Part shown: piece after piece, positions 51,866 to 61,341 of the stretch | Numbering within the stretch: the stretch's first letter is position 1 | Layout of the letters: each line of letters opens with the position of its first letter | Source: Actinomycetota bacterium | GTDB lineage: Bacteria; Actinomycetota; Acidimicrobiia; Acidimicrobiales; Poriferisodalaceae | Length of the DNA stretch: 64,000 nucleotides | NCBI GenBank assembly: GCA_014238065.1 | Contig: JABABU010000027.1 | Location: 62,001 to 126,000, forward strand | Direction: 5' to 3' | The notes under the pieces: model-generated | What the model saw: only the letters and a program-made list of their open reading frames with translations | Database searches by the model: none | Told to the model about the DNA's origin: nothing | Position numbers and translations under genes: made by a program

Positions 51866-53904
51866 CCAACTCTGCGGGCATCGTGATCGGCATCGATGTC
51901 GGCGGTACGTTCACCGACATCGTCAAGGTCGACGAGGCGACCAGCGAAGTACAGATCGCGAAAGTTCCTTCAACCCGCGGCGACGAAGCGAGCGGATTCC
52001 TCCGAGGCATCACCACTGTCGTCGACGACGTGAGTTCGGTGTCGGCCATCGTCCACGGAACGACGGTCGGCACCAACGCAATCCTCGAACGCAAGGGTGC
52101 AGTGACCGGCATCATCACCACCGCTGGCTTCCGCGATGTGCTCGAGATGCGGCGTCGCGATAGGCCGAGCACATGGGGGCTGTGGGGCCAGTTCGTCCCG
52201 ATCATCGATCGCGATCGCCGCTTCGAAGTCCCTGAGCGCACTGGTGCCGACGGATCGATCGTCGAAGCCGTCGACCTCAGCGCCGTCAGGCAGCGGGCCG
52301 CGGAGTTGCTCGACGCTGGAGCAACAGCGTGCTGCGTGTCGTTCATAAACGCACACGCCAACGCGGACAACGAGCGCGCCGCCGTTGCGGCCGTTCGAAC
52401 GATGTGGCCCAACGCCCACGTCACCAGCGCTGTCGAACTGCTGTCGGAGATCAGGGAGTTCGAGCGGACGTCGACCGCTGCCCTCAACGCCTATCTGCAG
52501 CCTGTCATCGGCGACTACCTCGAACACCTCGAACTCTCTCTCGGCGAACACGGCTTCAATGGCAGCTTCCTCATCGTGCAATCGAACGGCGGAGTGATGA
52601 CGTCGACCGCAGCGAGGGCACTCCCTGTCCGCACAGCACTCAGCGGACCAGCCGCAGGTGTCATCGCCGCCGCGCATCTCGCCGGCGCGGCAGGGCACCA
52701 CAATGTGATCACGTGCGACATGGGTGGCACCAGCTTCGACGTTGCGGTCATCGCCAACGGCGCGACCGTGACCAGCGCTCAGACATCTGTCGATTTCGGC
52801 CTGGTCGTGCGGACACCGATGATCGAGATCTCGACCATCGGTGCCGGTGGCGGCTCGATCGCTTCGGTCGATGAGGGTGGAATCCTCAGGATCGGTCCCG
52901 AGTCGGCAGGTTCAGTCCCTGGCCCTGCCTGCTACGGCCGGGGGAACGATCGACCGACAGTCACGGACGCTCATCTCGTCCTCGGTCGACTGAACGGCGA
53001 TGTGCCCATCGGTGGGCTCGAATGTCTGGATCAGGACGCGGCCGTAGATGCGATCGACCGATACGTCGGGCACCCGCTCGACCTCGACACCGACGAGGCG
53101 GCCGCGGCCGTACTCCGCGTAGCCACTAGCAGGATGGCGGGCGCTATCAGGTTGGTGTCGGTCCAGCGCGGGCACGATCCATCCGAATTCATCGCCATGC
53201 CATTCGGTGGCGCCGGCGCGCTGCACGTATGCGGCTTGCTCGCCGACATCGGACTCTCCGCAGCGCTCATTCCAAAGTACCCGGGTGTCATCAGTGCCTT
53301 CGGAGCGACCATCGCAGACACCAGGCACGACCTCGTCCAGACAGTTGGCCAGACTGTCGCCGCCCTGTCCGGTGACGACCTCGCCGCCAAGCTCGCGGCA
53401 GCCGAAGAGGAGCTCCGGGCCTTCGTTTCCGACGCCGACCTCGTGTTCGACGGCATCGCCGTACGCCACGAACTCGACATGTCTTACGTCGGCCAGACCC
53501 ACACCGTGGTCGTTCCGCTCGATGATGTCGACCAAATCGACTCGACATCGGTTCTCCACGCCTTCGACACCGCCTATCGCGCCACCTATGGACGAACGCT
53601 CGACTCGATCGCGGCGAGGGTCATGTCAGCCCGATCGATCATCGTCGGCCGCCGACCGAAGCTCCAACTCAACAGTTCGGCGCGTGAGACACATAGCGGG
53701 ACCAGGTCGGCTGCTGTCCGTCGAGAGGTCTACTTCGATGGCGCCTGGACATCGACGCCTGTTCTGCAGCGACTCGACCTTCCGACCGGATGGACGGCCG
53801 AAGGGCCAGTCATCCTGGAACAATCCGACGCCACCATCGCCATCGAACCGGGTTTCCGAGCCGCTATCGACGATCACGGCAACGTTATGGTGACCACGAC
53901 ATGA
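51862..53904 (+). CDS. hyuA: Hydantoinase A / oxoprolinase alpha family protein (HyuA)
   Basis: A 680-residue ATPase subunit of the ASKHA fold. Phosphate loops: VIGIDVGGTFTDIVKVD and VITCDMGGTSFDVAVI. It also has VHGTTVGTNAILERKGA, SNGGVMTS and FGGAGALHVCGLL. It activates the amide with ATP for hydrolysis by HyuB. Start GTG overlaps hyuB; it also overlaps the isochorismatase gene. It binds nucleotide in the cytoplasm. Length is normal for the family. Confidence 0.9.
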   Translation: MTNSAGIVIGIDVGGTFTDIVKVDEATSEVQIAKVPSTRGDEASGFLRGITTVVDDVSSVSAIVHGTTVGTNAILERKGAVTGIITTAGFRDVLEMRRRDRPSTWGLWGQFVPIIDRDRRFEVPERTGADGSIVEAVDLSAVRQRAAELLDAGATACCVSFINAHANADNERAAVAAVRTMWPNAHVTSAVELLSEIREFERTSTAALNAYLQPVIGDYLEHLELSLGEHGFNGSFLIVQSNGGVMTSTAARALPVRTALSGPAAGVIAAAHLAGAAGHHNVITCDMGGTSFDVAVIANGATVTSAQTSVDFGLVVRTPMIEISTIGAGGGSIASVDEGGILRIGPESAGSVPGPACYGRGNDRPTVTDAHLVLGRLNGDVPIGGLECLDQDAAVDAIDRYVGHPLDLDTDEAAAAVLRVATSRMAGAIRLVSVQRGHDPSEFIAMPFGGAGALHVCGLLADIGLSAALIPKYPGVISAFGATIADTRHDLVQTVGQTVAALSGDDLAAKLAAAEEELRAFVSDADLVFDGIAVRHELDMSYVGQTHTVVVPLDDVDQIDSTSVLHAFDTAYRATYGRTLDSIAARVMSARSIIVGRRPKLQLNSSARETHSGTRSAAVRREVYFDGAWTSTPVLQRLDLPTGWTAEGPVILEQSDATIAIEPGFRAAIDDHGNVMVTTT

Positions 53905-54491
53905 GCGGCGAGCCTCGGCGGGCCCTCCTCCTCGTCGACCTGCAGAACGACTTCATCCACCGGCAGGGAGCCTACGCTCGGGGCGGAGCCACCTCCAGAG
54001 CCATCGCGGAGGTGTCGTCGCGAGTCGGTCCGCTCGTCGAGGCAGCCAGAGCCGCGGAAGTTCCCATCGTCGCAACTCTGTTCACCCTCGTCCAAACACC
54101 TACCGGACCGTTGATCGGAGACCACCTCGCTCGGCTACGCCCGTTTTTGGCCGCTGGCGACTTCGCTCCCGGGTCGTGGGGTCAGGATGTGGTTGCCGAA
54201 GTCGCCCCGGCCGATGTGACTGTCGAGAAAGTGGCCTACTCGGCCTTTCACCAGAGCCGCCTCGACTTCGTCCTGAGGCAGCTCGGGGTGACCGACTTGA
54301 TGGTCACCGGCATCGTCACGAATGGAGGCGTGGCCTCGACAGTCCGAGCTGCCCATGTTCTCGACTACTCGACTGTGGTCGTCTCCGATGGATGTGCGGC
54401 GTTCTCCGACGAAGCCCACGAGGCGACCATCGCCTCGCTGGCAACAGTCAGCGAGATCACGACAATCGAGGACGCCCGTGCGTCATTCTGA
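53901..54491 (+). CDS. Isochorismatase-fold hydrolase with Cys-to-Gly change
   Basis: A 196-residue protein of the isochorismatase/cysteine hydrolase fold. LLLVDLQNDF gives Asp13 and TVEKVAYSAF gives Lys110. In GIVTNGGVASTVRAA the nucleophile Cys is Gly143. This Gly is also present in true isochorismatases such as EntB, which hydrolyse vinyl ethers rather than amides. So a maleamidase (NicF-like) reaction is unlikely, and ether cleavage or loss of activity is possible. It ends the operon below operator F and overlaps the convergent lyase gene by 9 bases. Confidence 0.8.
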   Translation: MSGEPRRALLLVDLQNDFIHRQGAYARGGATSRAIAEVSSRVGPLVEAARAAEVPIVATLFTLVQTPTGPLIGDHLARLRPFLAAGDFAPGSWGQDVVAEVAPADVTVEKVAYSAFHQSRLDFVLRQLGVTDLMVTGIVTNGGVASTVRAAHVLDYSTVVVSDGCAAFSDEAHEATIASLATVSEITTIEDARASF

Positions 54492-55391
54492 TGTCGCCAC
54501 CGGAAAGCCGCCTGCTTTGGCCACGAGGCTAGGAACCTCATGACCGAGTTCTTCTTCCAGCCAGGTGCTGGTTGCTATGAGGGCATCGAGGTCGAGTCCG
54601 GTGTCGTAGCTCATCTCGTGGAGCATGTAGACGACATCTTCGGTCGGCACGTTGCCCGTGGCGCGAGGAGCGAAGGGGCAACCTCCGACGCCACCGAGGC
54701 TCGAGTCGAACACCTTGACTCCTGCACCGACCGCTGCGCCGATGTTGGCCAGCGCCGTGTTGCGCGTGTTGTGGAAGTGGCCTCGGAGAGCGGCACCCGG
54801 CATGGCCTCAGCCACCAGCCCGAACAACTCGACCACCTGCGACGGAACTCCGACCCCGATGGTGTCAGCCACAACGATTTCGTCAGGCTCGGTGTCGGCG
54901 ATGATTCGGGCGATGTCGGCGATCTTCGAAGAAGCGACTCGTCCTTCAAACGGACACCCGCAGGCAGCCGAAATGGTGACAGCCGTTGCCGCACCCGCAG
55001 CGCGGGCCGTGTCGGAAATCGTTCGCCAGCGAGCGATGGCCTCCTCGATGGTTGCGCCCTGGTTCCGCTGCGAGAAGGTTTCGGTCGCCACGATGACGCC
55101 GTTGATCTCGTCAGCCCCGGCTTCGATAGCCCGTTCGACGCCACGCTGGTTCAACGCCAACGCGCTGTATCTCACGCCGGGCACCCTATCGATGCCGGCC
55201 ATCACGCCTTCACCGTCGGCCATTTTCGGCACTGCCTTCGGGCTGACGAAACTCGCGGCCTCGATACGGGTGTGGCCGGCTGCGGCAAGACGGGAAACCA
55301 GCTCGATCTTGGTGGCCGTACTCAGGTCGGCCGGATCGGCCTGGAGGCCGTCCCGCGGCGACACCTCGACGATCTGAATCCGATTCCCCAT
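54483..55391 (-). CDS. HMG-CoA lyase family protein
   Basis: A 302-residue TIM-barrel lyase. VEVSPRDGLQADPADL binds substrate and metal (DGLQ). SFVSPKAVPKMAD, EINGVIVATETFSQRN, GHFHNTRNTALANIGAA (metal His pair) and GGVGGCPFAPRATGNVPTED with the catalytic Cys are all hallmark segments. It splits 3-hydroxy-3-methylglutaryl-CoA or an analogue into acetyl-CoA and a keto acid. The start is ATG 55391. It is divergent from CoA-transferase 2 with 23 bases between starts, so a shared regulatory region is likely. Confidence 0.9.
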   Translation of the reverse strand: MGNRIQIVEVSPRDGLQADPADLSTATKIELVSRLAAAGHTRIEAASFVSPKAVPKMADGEGVMAGIDRVPGVRYSALALNQRGVERAIEAGADEINGVIVATETFSQRNQGATIEEAIARWRTISDTARAAGAATAVTISAACGCPFEGRVASSKIADIARIIADTEPDEIVVADTIGVGVPSQVVELFGLVAEAMPGAALRGHFHNTRNTALANIGAAVGAGVKVFDSSLGGVGGCPFAPRATGNVPTEDVVYMLHEMSYDTGLDLDALIATSTWLEEELGHEVPSLVAKAGGFPVATSE

Positions 55392-55414
55392 GATGTGAGG
55401 AGCATACTGACGCA

Positions 55415-56611
55415 ATGTCTGGCGCCCTGAGTGACATACGCGTGATCGAAATGGGAACCCTCCTCGCAGGGCCCTTCTGTGGTCAGCTGCTGGCCGACCA
55501 CGGTGCAGAAGTGGTGAAGATCGAACCACCGGGCAACGGCGATCCAATGCGGGTCTGGGGCCAGGAGAAGGCAGAGGGCAAGGGCCTGTGGTGGCCGGTG
55601 GTCGCCCGCGGCAAGAAGTCGGTCACGATCAACCTGCGAGAAGCAGCCGGCCAAGACCTCGTGAAGCAACTCGTCGGCGAGGCAGACATCCTCGTCGAGA
55701 ACTTCCGACCGGGGACAATGGAGCGCTGGGGCCTCGATCCCGAGACGCTCCACGCCATCAACCCGCGTCTCATCATCACCAGGGTCAGCGGCTACGGCCA
55801 GACCGGCCCGTACTCGTCACGACCGGGTTTCGGGGCGATCGGTGAAGCTCTCGGAGGCATCAGGTACACCACCGGCGAATCCGACCGTATGCCATCACGT
55901 ACTGGCATCAGCATCGGCGACTCGCTGACAGCAATGTTCGCCACCATCGGCACCTTGAACGCCCTTCATGCTCGCACCAGAACCGGATCTGGTCAGGTGG
56001 TCGATGCTGCGCTCTACGAATCCGTACTTGCGGTGATGGAGTCGCTGCTGACCGAGTTCCACGTGGCCGGATTCATCCGCGAGCGCACCGGATCTCTCAT
56101 CCCGAACATCGCACCCGCGAACGTCTACCCCACCGCGGATGACAAGATGCACCTGATCTCCGGCAACCAGGACACGGTCTTCCGTCGGCTTGCGGTGGCG
56201 ATGGGGCAACCCGAACTCGGAACCGACGAACGATTTGCGACCCATCTCGGTCGCGGTGACAACCAGTTCGAGCTCGACGACTTGATCAGAGAGTGGTCGG
56301 CAACGCTGACATCGGAGGAACTGCGAGAGGTACTGAACGAAAACGCCGTCCCGAACGGACCGATGTACCGCGCCCCGGAGATGCTCGAAGACGAGCACTT
56401 CGTGGCCAGAGAGGCCATCCGCTGGGTGGAGAGCGACGACTTCGGCGATCTGCCGATGCAGAACGTGGTCCCTAAACTCTCTGACACGCCCGGCAACATC
56501 CGTTGGGCTGGACCACGACTCGGCGAACACAACGCCGAGGTTCTCCGTCACATCCTCGGCCTCGACGACGAGGCCATCGAAGCACTTCGCGCCAAGAACG
56601 TGATCGAATAG
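55415..56611 (+). CDS. Class III CoA-transferase (CaiB/BaiF family) 2
   Basis: A 398-residue CoA-transferase. DIRVIEMGTLLAGPFCGQLL opens it, with HGAEVVKIEPPGNGDPMR, VENFRPGTMERWGLDPETLH and GISIGDSLTAM; Asp169 is the catalytic residue. It may activate the acid that the divergent HMG-CoA-lyase-like enzyme cleaves. The start ATG has GAGGAG upstream. It has the same length as the CoA-transferase at 46757 but is clearly diverged. Confidence 0.9.
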   Translation: MSGALSDIRVIEMGTLLAGPFCGQLLADHGAEVVKIEPPGNGDPMRVWGQEKAEGKGLWWPVVARGKKSVTINLREAAGQDLVKQLVGEADILVENFRPGTMERWGLDPETLHAINPRLIITRVSGYGQTGPYSSRPGFGAIGEALGGIRYTTGESDRMPSRTGISIGDSLTAMFATIGTLNALHARTRTGSGQVVDAALYESVLAVMESLLTEFHVAGFIRERTGSLIPNIAPANVYPTADDKMHLISGNQDTVFRRLAVAMGQPELGTDERFATHLGRGDNQFELDDLIREWSATLTSEELREVLNENAVPNGPMYRAPEMLEDEHFVAREAIRWVESDDFGDLPMQNVVPKLSDTPGNIRWAGPRLGEHNAEVLRHILGLDDEAIEALRAKNVIE

Positions 56612-56616
56612 ACGCC

Positions 56617-57252
56617 ATGACAGACGCACTCGCCGACGACTACCTGAGCGCAGGCTTCAGCGGACGCCTCGGGTTCGGGCAGCGACCAGCGCTGGTCGTC
56701 ATCGACTTCTGCCGCGCCTACCTCGACCCCAAGTCCCCACTTTACGCTGACGTCGAGGACGCCAGAGCATCCAGCGAGCGCATCCTTGATGCAGCACGAT
56801 CGGCCGGAATCCCGATCGCCCACACGAGGGTCGAGTTCCAGCCTGACGGCGCAGACGGCGGCGTGTTTTTCCGAAAAGTCGATGCCCTCAGGTGCTTCGT
56901 CCGTGGAAATCCACTCGGCGAGTATGGCGAAGGGCTCACACCGATCGACGGCGAGACAATCGTCACGAAGCAGTACGCATCGGGCTTCTTCGGGACCTCA
57001 CTAGCTTCGATGCTCACCAGTCGCGGCATCGACACGCTGATTCACACGGGGGTGTCGACCAGTGGCTGCGTCAGAGCAACCGCAGTCGACGCATGCCAAT
57101 ACGGCTTCATCCCCATCGTCGTACGCGAGGCCGTCGGCGACCGCGACGATGCGATTCATGAGTCAAACCTCTTCGACCTCGACGCGAAGTACGCCGACGT
57201 GGTCGGCGAGGCCGATGTGATCTCCTACCTCGCAGGCCCCGCCAGCAGCTAG
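56617..57252 (+). CDS. Isochorismatase family cysteine hydrolase
   Basis: A 211-residue amidohydrolase with a complete triad: Asp30 in ALVVIDFCRAYLD, Lys118 in IVTKQYASGFFGT, and Cys151 in GVSTSGCVRATAVDA. The TSGCVRATAVDA stretch is characteristic of N-carbamoylsarcosine amidase-like proteins. It should hydrolyse a C-N bond in an amide or carbamoyl compound. It lies 5 bases after CoA-transferase 2, in the same operon. This retains the cysteine that the paralogue at 53901 has lost. Confidence 0.86.
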   Translation: MTDALADDYLSAGFSGRLGFGQRPALVVIDFCRAYLDPKSPLYADVEDARASSERILDAARSAGIPIAHTRVEFQPDGADGGVFFRKVDALRCFVRGNPLGEYGEGLTPIDGETIVTKQYASGFFGTSLASMLTSRGIDTLIHTGVSTSGCVRATAVDACQYGFIPIVVREAVGDRDDAIHESNLFDLDAKYADVVGEADVISYLAGPASS

Positions 57253-57524
57253 GCAGGGGCAGCGCACGATCGTGTCAAGGCCTTCGCGGGCCTCGAACCG
57301 ACGAGATCCGTGAACACAACCATCAAGACAACAACTCTCGTCTCTGATGTGCCCTCCGTCAACGGCCAAGACCGGACTGGTCGTGTGACCCGACCGCCCG
57401 CTCGACGAGAAGCGTTTCGACGAGGGAGAACAAGTGTCCCGACCAGTGGATATGGTGGCACCCAGCAACTTCCCCTCAGAGAATCCGGCCGCCTGACCGT
57501 CGCCGGACCAAGGCAGGAGTTGCC

Positions 57525-57893
57525 ATGATCAACGATCATTTTCCGAACCCCATCTTCGAGGGCACGCGTGGACGCGTGCTCTCCGTTCTGTGCGGAGCTT
57601 CAGACAGGCTCTCCGGTGGCCAGATCGCCAGCGAAAGCAGGTCGACGCGATCGACATGCCATGGTGTCCTGCGCGAGCTAGTCGACATCGGCATCGCTCG
57701 TCGGCACGACCATCCATCTGTGACGATGTTTGAGCTCGAGGACAACGCCATCGCTCGGGCCATGGACACCCTGCACGACGAACACGCTCATCGCGAGACG
57801 AAGGCCGCTGCCGTGCTGATTCTGCGTCACGTGCTTCCGGAATGGGCCGGGAAACGCGCTGAGTTGAACTCGATCGCGGCAACTGCTGCATGA
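57525..57893 (+). CDS. Winged-helix transcriptional regulator
   Basis: A 122-residue protein. EGTRGRVLSVLCGASDRLSG, QIASESRSTRSTCHGVLREL and VDIGIARRHDHPSVTMFEL form a helix-turn-helix with a beta wing, as in MarR/ArsR-like small regulators. A C-terminal helix (HAHRETKAAAVLILRHVLPE) could mediate dimerisation. The start ATG has AGGCAGGAG 5 bases upstream. The 272 bases before it carry no recognisable gene, perhaps only its control region. Confidence 0.72.
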   Translation: MINDHFPNPIFEGTRGRVLSVLCGASDRLSGGQIASESRSTRSTCHGVLRELVDIGIARRHDHPSVTMFELEDNAIARAMDTLHDEHAHRETKAAAVLILRHVLPEWAGKRAELNSIAATAA

Positions 57894-57915
57894 CTGACCG
57901 CGCCATGATGCCAAC

Positions 57916-58194
57916 ATGAGCATCAGGCGCGTACATGCGCACATCAAGAACAACCGCGCCGGTGAGGAGATCTACACGGTCACGCCGGCTCGGTTGGCCG
58001 ATGCACGGCAACGGACTCGTGACCGCACCCCTGACCACCGAAACGAGGGCCTGCTCGACCGACGCCGGTTCGGTCTCATGAAGGCCGGTCTGATCAACCC
58101 AAGGTGTGGACTTCCAGATCCCCATCGGCATAGCGCTGACGCAGAACCTTCTTGTCGAACTTGCCAACCGAGGTCTTCGGTACCTCATCGATGA
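57916..58194 (+). pseudogene. Possible N-terminal remnant of a D-2-hydroxyacid dehydrogenase-like gene
   Basis: The frame MSIRRVHAHIKNNRAGEEIY...TVTPARLADARQR resembles the start of some D-isomer-specific hydroxyacid dehydrogenases, but after ~50 residues it becomes low-complexity Arg-rich sequence and runs antisense into the acyl-CoA synthetase gene. No Rossmann GxGxxG follows. It may be a truncated fragment or chance; I am not confident. Confidence 0.25.
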
Positions 58195-59707
58195 ACGTCC
58201 ACCGCTCGGGAAGCCACCACTTGGCGACCTTGTCGCCAAGGAACTCGCGAAGCTCAGACGGCTCGGCATTGGCGCCGTCGACCAGCACGACGCACGACAT
58301 CGGCCGCTCGTCCCATCGCTCGTCAGGCACGCCGACGACGGCCGCTTCGAGAACCGCGGGGTGAGCCATCAGCTCGTTCTCCAGATCGACAGAGCTGATC
58401 CACTCGCCGCCCGACTTGATGACGTCCTTCGCCCTGTCCGAGATCTGGATGAAGCCGTTCGGCTCGATCGAACCAACATCGCCTGTGCAGAGCCAACCGT
58501 CGTGGAACTTCTCGTCGCTCGGGTCGAGGTAGTACGAGCCGGTGATCCACGGTCCACGAATCTCGATCTCGCCCTGGGCCTCACCGTCCCACGGCAGAAC
58601 GACTCCGTCGTCGCTACAGATCCGCACCTGAACACCGGGAAGGATTCGACCGGTCTTCACCCGCCAATCGATCTCGTCATCCGGGTCCGAGGCCATGGGC
58701 GGATGCGCAAGCGCGGCCAGCGGACTCGTCTCGGTCATACCCCATCCCTGCAGGATCGGCACGCCGTAGTTCGACTTGTACGCCTCTATGAGCGCACGCG
58801 GAACGGCCGAGCCGCCGCAGATGATGTAGCGCAACGAGCTCAGATCTGCGTCCGGTTGATTCACGAGCACGTCGTTCAACACCGTCGGTACCGCTCCCGA
58901 AATCGTTGGTCGTGTCTCCGCGATGATCCGCGCAATCGGTTCGGCCTGCAAGAACTGCTGCGGCAAGACCATGTCGGCCCCGACGGCGAATGCGGCATAC
59001 GGAATACCCCATGCATTGGCGTGGAACTGCGGGACGATGAGCAGTACACGATCGCCCTCTGCCACGCCAAGTGTCTGGCGAGCCATCACACCAAACGCGT
59101 GAAGGTAGGTCGAACGATGCGAGTAGGCGACACCCTTGGGGTTACCTGTCGTGCCGCTGGTGTAACACATCGCTGCCGCAGCTCGTTCGTCGAGTTCCGG
59201 ATACCGGAAACCGGGTTTCTGTGCGGCGATGAGCTCCTCATAGTCGATGACATCGCCCAGACCCGAATAGTCGCCCGGGCCACACGAAACGAACAGTTTC
59301 ACGGTCTGGAGCTGATCACGCACCCGCGCCAGGAGTGGCGCAATCGAGCCGTCGACCAGCACGATCTTGTCCTCGGCATGATTGATGACATAGGCAAGCT
59401 GATCGGGGAAAAGGCGAATGTTCAGTGTGTGCAGCACCGCTCCCATGCATGGAACGGCGAGGTAGGCCTCGAGGTGGCGCTGGTTGTTCCACATGAACGT
59501 GCCGACGCGGTCACCTTGCTCGACTCCGAATTTTTCGAGAGCGGCAGCGAGTTGATCGGCCCGATCCGCGACCTCGGCAAAGGTTGCAGTCGCGATGTCG
59601 CCAGGCCCGTTGTAGGTGAGAATTTCGGCGTCGGCGTGAATTCGCCTTCCGTGTTCCATCAGCGCCGCGATAGTGAGCGGGAAGTCCTGCATGGTGCTCT
59701 GGATCAT
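58094..59707 (-). CDS. Acyl-CoA synthetase (AMP-binding, fatty-acid CoA ligase type)
   Basis: A 537-residue adenylate-forming ligase. [20 protein letters not shown] is the P-loop (A3). [15 protein letters not shown] is the acyl site (A5), and [33 protein letters not shown] is the A7-A8 hinge. [11 protein letters not shown] contains the A10 Lys. It activates a medium- or long-chain carboxylate to its CoA ester through an adenylate. An ATG at 59689 is an alternative start. It is leftward, divergent from the DUF1330-like gene. Confidence 0.92.
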   Translation of the reverse strand: MIQSTMQDFPLTIAALMEHGRRIHADAEILTYNGPGDIATATFAEVADRADQLAAALEKFGVEQGDRVGTFMWNNQRHLEAYLAVPCMGAVLHTLNIRLFPDQLAYVINHAEDKIVLVDGSIAPLLARVRDQLQTVKLFVSCGPGDYSGLGDVIDYEELIAAQKPGFRYPELDERAAAAMCYTSGTTGNPKGVAYSHRSTYLHAFGVMARQTLGVAEGDRVLLIVPQFHANAWGIPYAAFAVGADMVLPQQFLQAEPIARIIAETRPTISGAVPTVLNDVLVNQPDADLSSLRYIICGGSAVPRALIEAYKSNYGVPILQGWGMTETSPLAALAHPPMASDPDDEIDWRVKTGRILPGVQVRICSDDGVVLPWDGEAQGEIEIRGPWITGSYYLDPSDEKFHDGWLCTGDVGSIEPNGFIQISDRAKDVIKSGGEWISSVDLENELMAHPAVLEAAVVGVPDERWDERPMSCVVLVDGANAEPSELREFLGDKVAKWWLPERWTFIDEVPKTSVGKFDKKVLRQRYADGDLEVHTLG

Positions 59708-59854
59708 CCTGTCGAGTCTTGCTCAGTCAATCGGCGCTGTCCATCCGCCGACGACCCACTTGCCACCGTGATCGCAGAGCAACACATCGCTTCGCGTGCT
59801 GGCCGTGCGCGGTGAACCCGGACGCCCGTGATCAGATCTCGAGCATCCGTGAGC

Positions 59855-59860
59855 TAACTT
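59855..59860 (+). promoter_or_regulatory. Putative -10 box upstream of the DUF1330-like gene
   Basis: TAACTT fits TANNNT and lies 31 bases before the AGGGGG ribosome site of the next gene. No convincing -35 was found. Confidence 0.4.
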
Positions 59861-59903
59861 TGGCCCGCACAACATCGATCCAACTCTCCGAGGGGGACCC
59901 CAC

Positions 59904-60203
59904 ATGGCAGTCATCGCTGTGCTCACCTACGACGTCGACGATGCAGACGTTTACAAGACCTACGTACCAGGAAGCCTTGGCACGATCATCCCCAGCATCC
60001 AGAAGCACGGCGGCGCGCCGATCTTCTCCGGTCCCGCCGACACCCGCGAGGGCGGAGCCAAGACAATGCACGTCGGCATCAAGTTCCCCGACGCAGACGC
60101 ATTCGACGCATGGCTGGCCGAGCCCGACTACGCCGAAGCAAAGGCCATCCGCTTGTCATGCACGAGCAACTATCACACCTTCGTGATCGACGCCCTCGGC
60201 TGA
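59904..60203 (+). CDS. DUF1330-like small protein
   Basis: A 99-residue protein, VIAVLTYDVDDADVYKTYVPG then IIPSIQKHGGAPIFSG, with MHVGIKFPDADAFDAWLAE, matching the small alpha-beta DUF1330 fold (dimeric ferredoxin-like barrel related to Dabb). The ATG has AGGGGG 7 bases upstream. Function unknown. It is a separate gene, followed by 148 bases of non-coding sequence. Confidence 0.7.
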   Translation: MAVIAVLTYDVDDADVYKTYVPGSLGTIIPSIQKHGGAPIFSGPADTREGGAKTMHVGIKFPDADAFDAWLAEPDYAEAKAIRLSCTSNYHTFVIDALG

Positions 60204-60339
60204 TCACCTGAATCGTCAGGTCAGACCGCCGCGATCGGTTCGGAGCGGCATCAGTCCGGCCGACGTCATCGTCGACCCCTCGGGACGTACTCGCGACCCA
60301 CGTCGTATCATCCACGAGCGCTTGGTCCGCCGACTGCTC

Positions 60340-60345
60340 TACGAT
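60340..60345 (+). promoter_or_regulatory. -10 box giving a probable leaderless ATG
   Basis: TACGAT is followed after 6 bases by the ATG at 60352, so transcription would start at or next to the start codon. The same hexamer and spacing occur at 35911. No ribosome site is seen. Confidence 0.42.
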
Positions 60346-60351
60346 CCTCCG

Positions 60352-61341
60352 ATGCCTCAGATCAGTCTCGCTCAGATCGAACAGACCACTCGCCGAGCGC
60401 TCGAAGGTCACGGCGCGTCAGCCGGGGTAGCGGGAGCGGTCGCTCACGCCGTCCGAGTCGCCGAGGGAAACAGCAACAAGATCTGCGGGCTGTACTACGT
60501 GGAGAGCTATTGCCGACAGCTCGAATCCGGACGCGTGAAGGGTGATGTCGAGCCAACGGTCATCACTGACAAGCCAGGTGCCGTGCGGGTCGACGCCAAG
60601 CTCGGATTTGCTCAACCTGCGTTCGCGGCCGGCTTCTCCGCCGCTGTCGATGCGGCCCGGGAGAACGGGATCTGCGGCTACTCGATCGAGCGGTCGCACA
60701 CGTGCACCGCAGTTGGCTATTTCACCGAACAATTCGCCAAGGAAGGTCTTCTCGCCATCGGGATGACGAACGCAACCGCCGTCGTGTCGCCTCCAGGTGG
60801 ATCGGAGCGTCTTCTCGGGACGAACCCGATCGCGATGGCTGTCCCCGACGGACAGGGTGGCGTCGCGTTCCAGTTCGACTTCAGCACCAGCGCGATCGCC
60901 CTCGGGAAGATCACGATGGCTGCCGCGGCAGGCGAGTCGATTCCGGAGGGTTGGGCCGTCGACGCCGTGGGGAATCCCACCACTGATCCAAAGGCTGCGC
61001 TGGCCGGTTCACTTCTGTCCGCTGGCGGGCACAAGGGGTTCGGCATCGGTCTTCTCGTCGAGTTGCTGGCTGCCGGCCTCACGGGCGGGCGACTCAGCAC
61101 TGACGTCGCGCCGCTGAAGGCCGCCGATGGACCAGCGCATGCCCTCGGCCAGTTCTACGTCGTGATCGATCCGGGTGCTTACAGCGGTGACGGCTTCTAC
61201 GACCGACTCGCCGCTCTCGCTGCCAACGTCGAAGCACAAGACGGGGCGCGACTGCCGGGCGCGGCAAGAACCACGCCCGACGAAGTCGATGTCGACGACG
61301 CGGCGTGGGACGCCGTCAACGCACTCGCCAGCCGAGGATGA
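60352..61341 (+). CDS. Ldh family (malate/L-lactate/ureidoglycolate-type) dehydrogenase
   Basis: A 329-residue NAD(P)-dependent dehydrogenase of the non-Rossmann Ldh2/MDH2 fold. GICGYSIERSHTCTAVGYF carries the His position, LLAIGMTNATAVVSPPGGSERLLGTNPIAMAVP is the cofactor-binding stretch, and GGHKGFGIGLLVELLAAGLTGG the conserved Lys-Gly motif. It oxidises a 2-hydroxy acid to the keto acid. The start ATG appears leaderless. It overlaps the M24-type gene by ATGA, so the two form an operon. Confidence 0.87.
   Translation: MPQISLAQIEQTTRRALEGHGASAGVAGAVAHAVRVAEGNSNKICGLYYVESYCRQLESGRVKGDVEPTVITDKPGAVRVDAKLGFAQPAFAAGFSAAVDAARENGICGYSIERSHTCTAVGYFTEQFAKEGLLAIGMTNATAVVSPPGGSERLLGTNPIAMAVPDGQGGVAFQFDFSTSAIALGKITMAAAAGESIPEGWAVDAVGNPTTDPKAALAGSLLSAGGHKGFGIGLLVELLAAGLTGGRLSTDVAPLKAADGPAHALGQFYVVIDPGAYSGDGFYDRLAALAANVEAQDGARLPGAARTTPDEVDVDDAAWDAVNALASRG

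Noticed and set aside
57253-57524. Possible small genes in the gap before the wHTH regulator, and a 5-bp AGGCC/GGCCT hairpin at 57278-57293.
   Set aside because: Translations are low-complexity with no start signal; the hairpin is too short to call a terminator.
58106-59815. A 569-codon open frame on the plus strand opposite the acyl-CoA synthetase gene.
   Set aside because: It is the complement of a clearly recognised ligase with all adenylation motifs, and its translation is Arg/His/Asp-rich with no domain. GC-rich coding DNA commonly leaves such antisense frames open.
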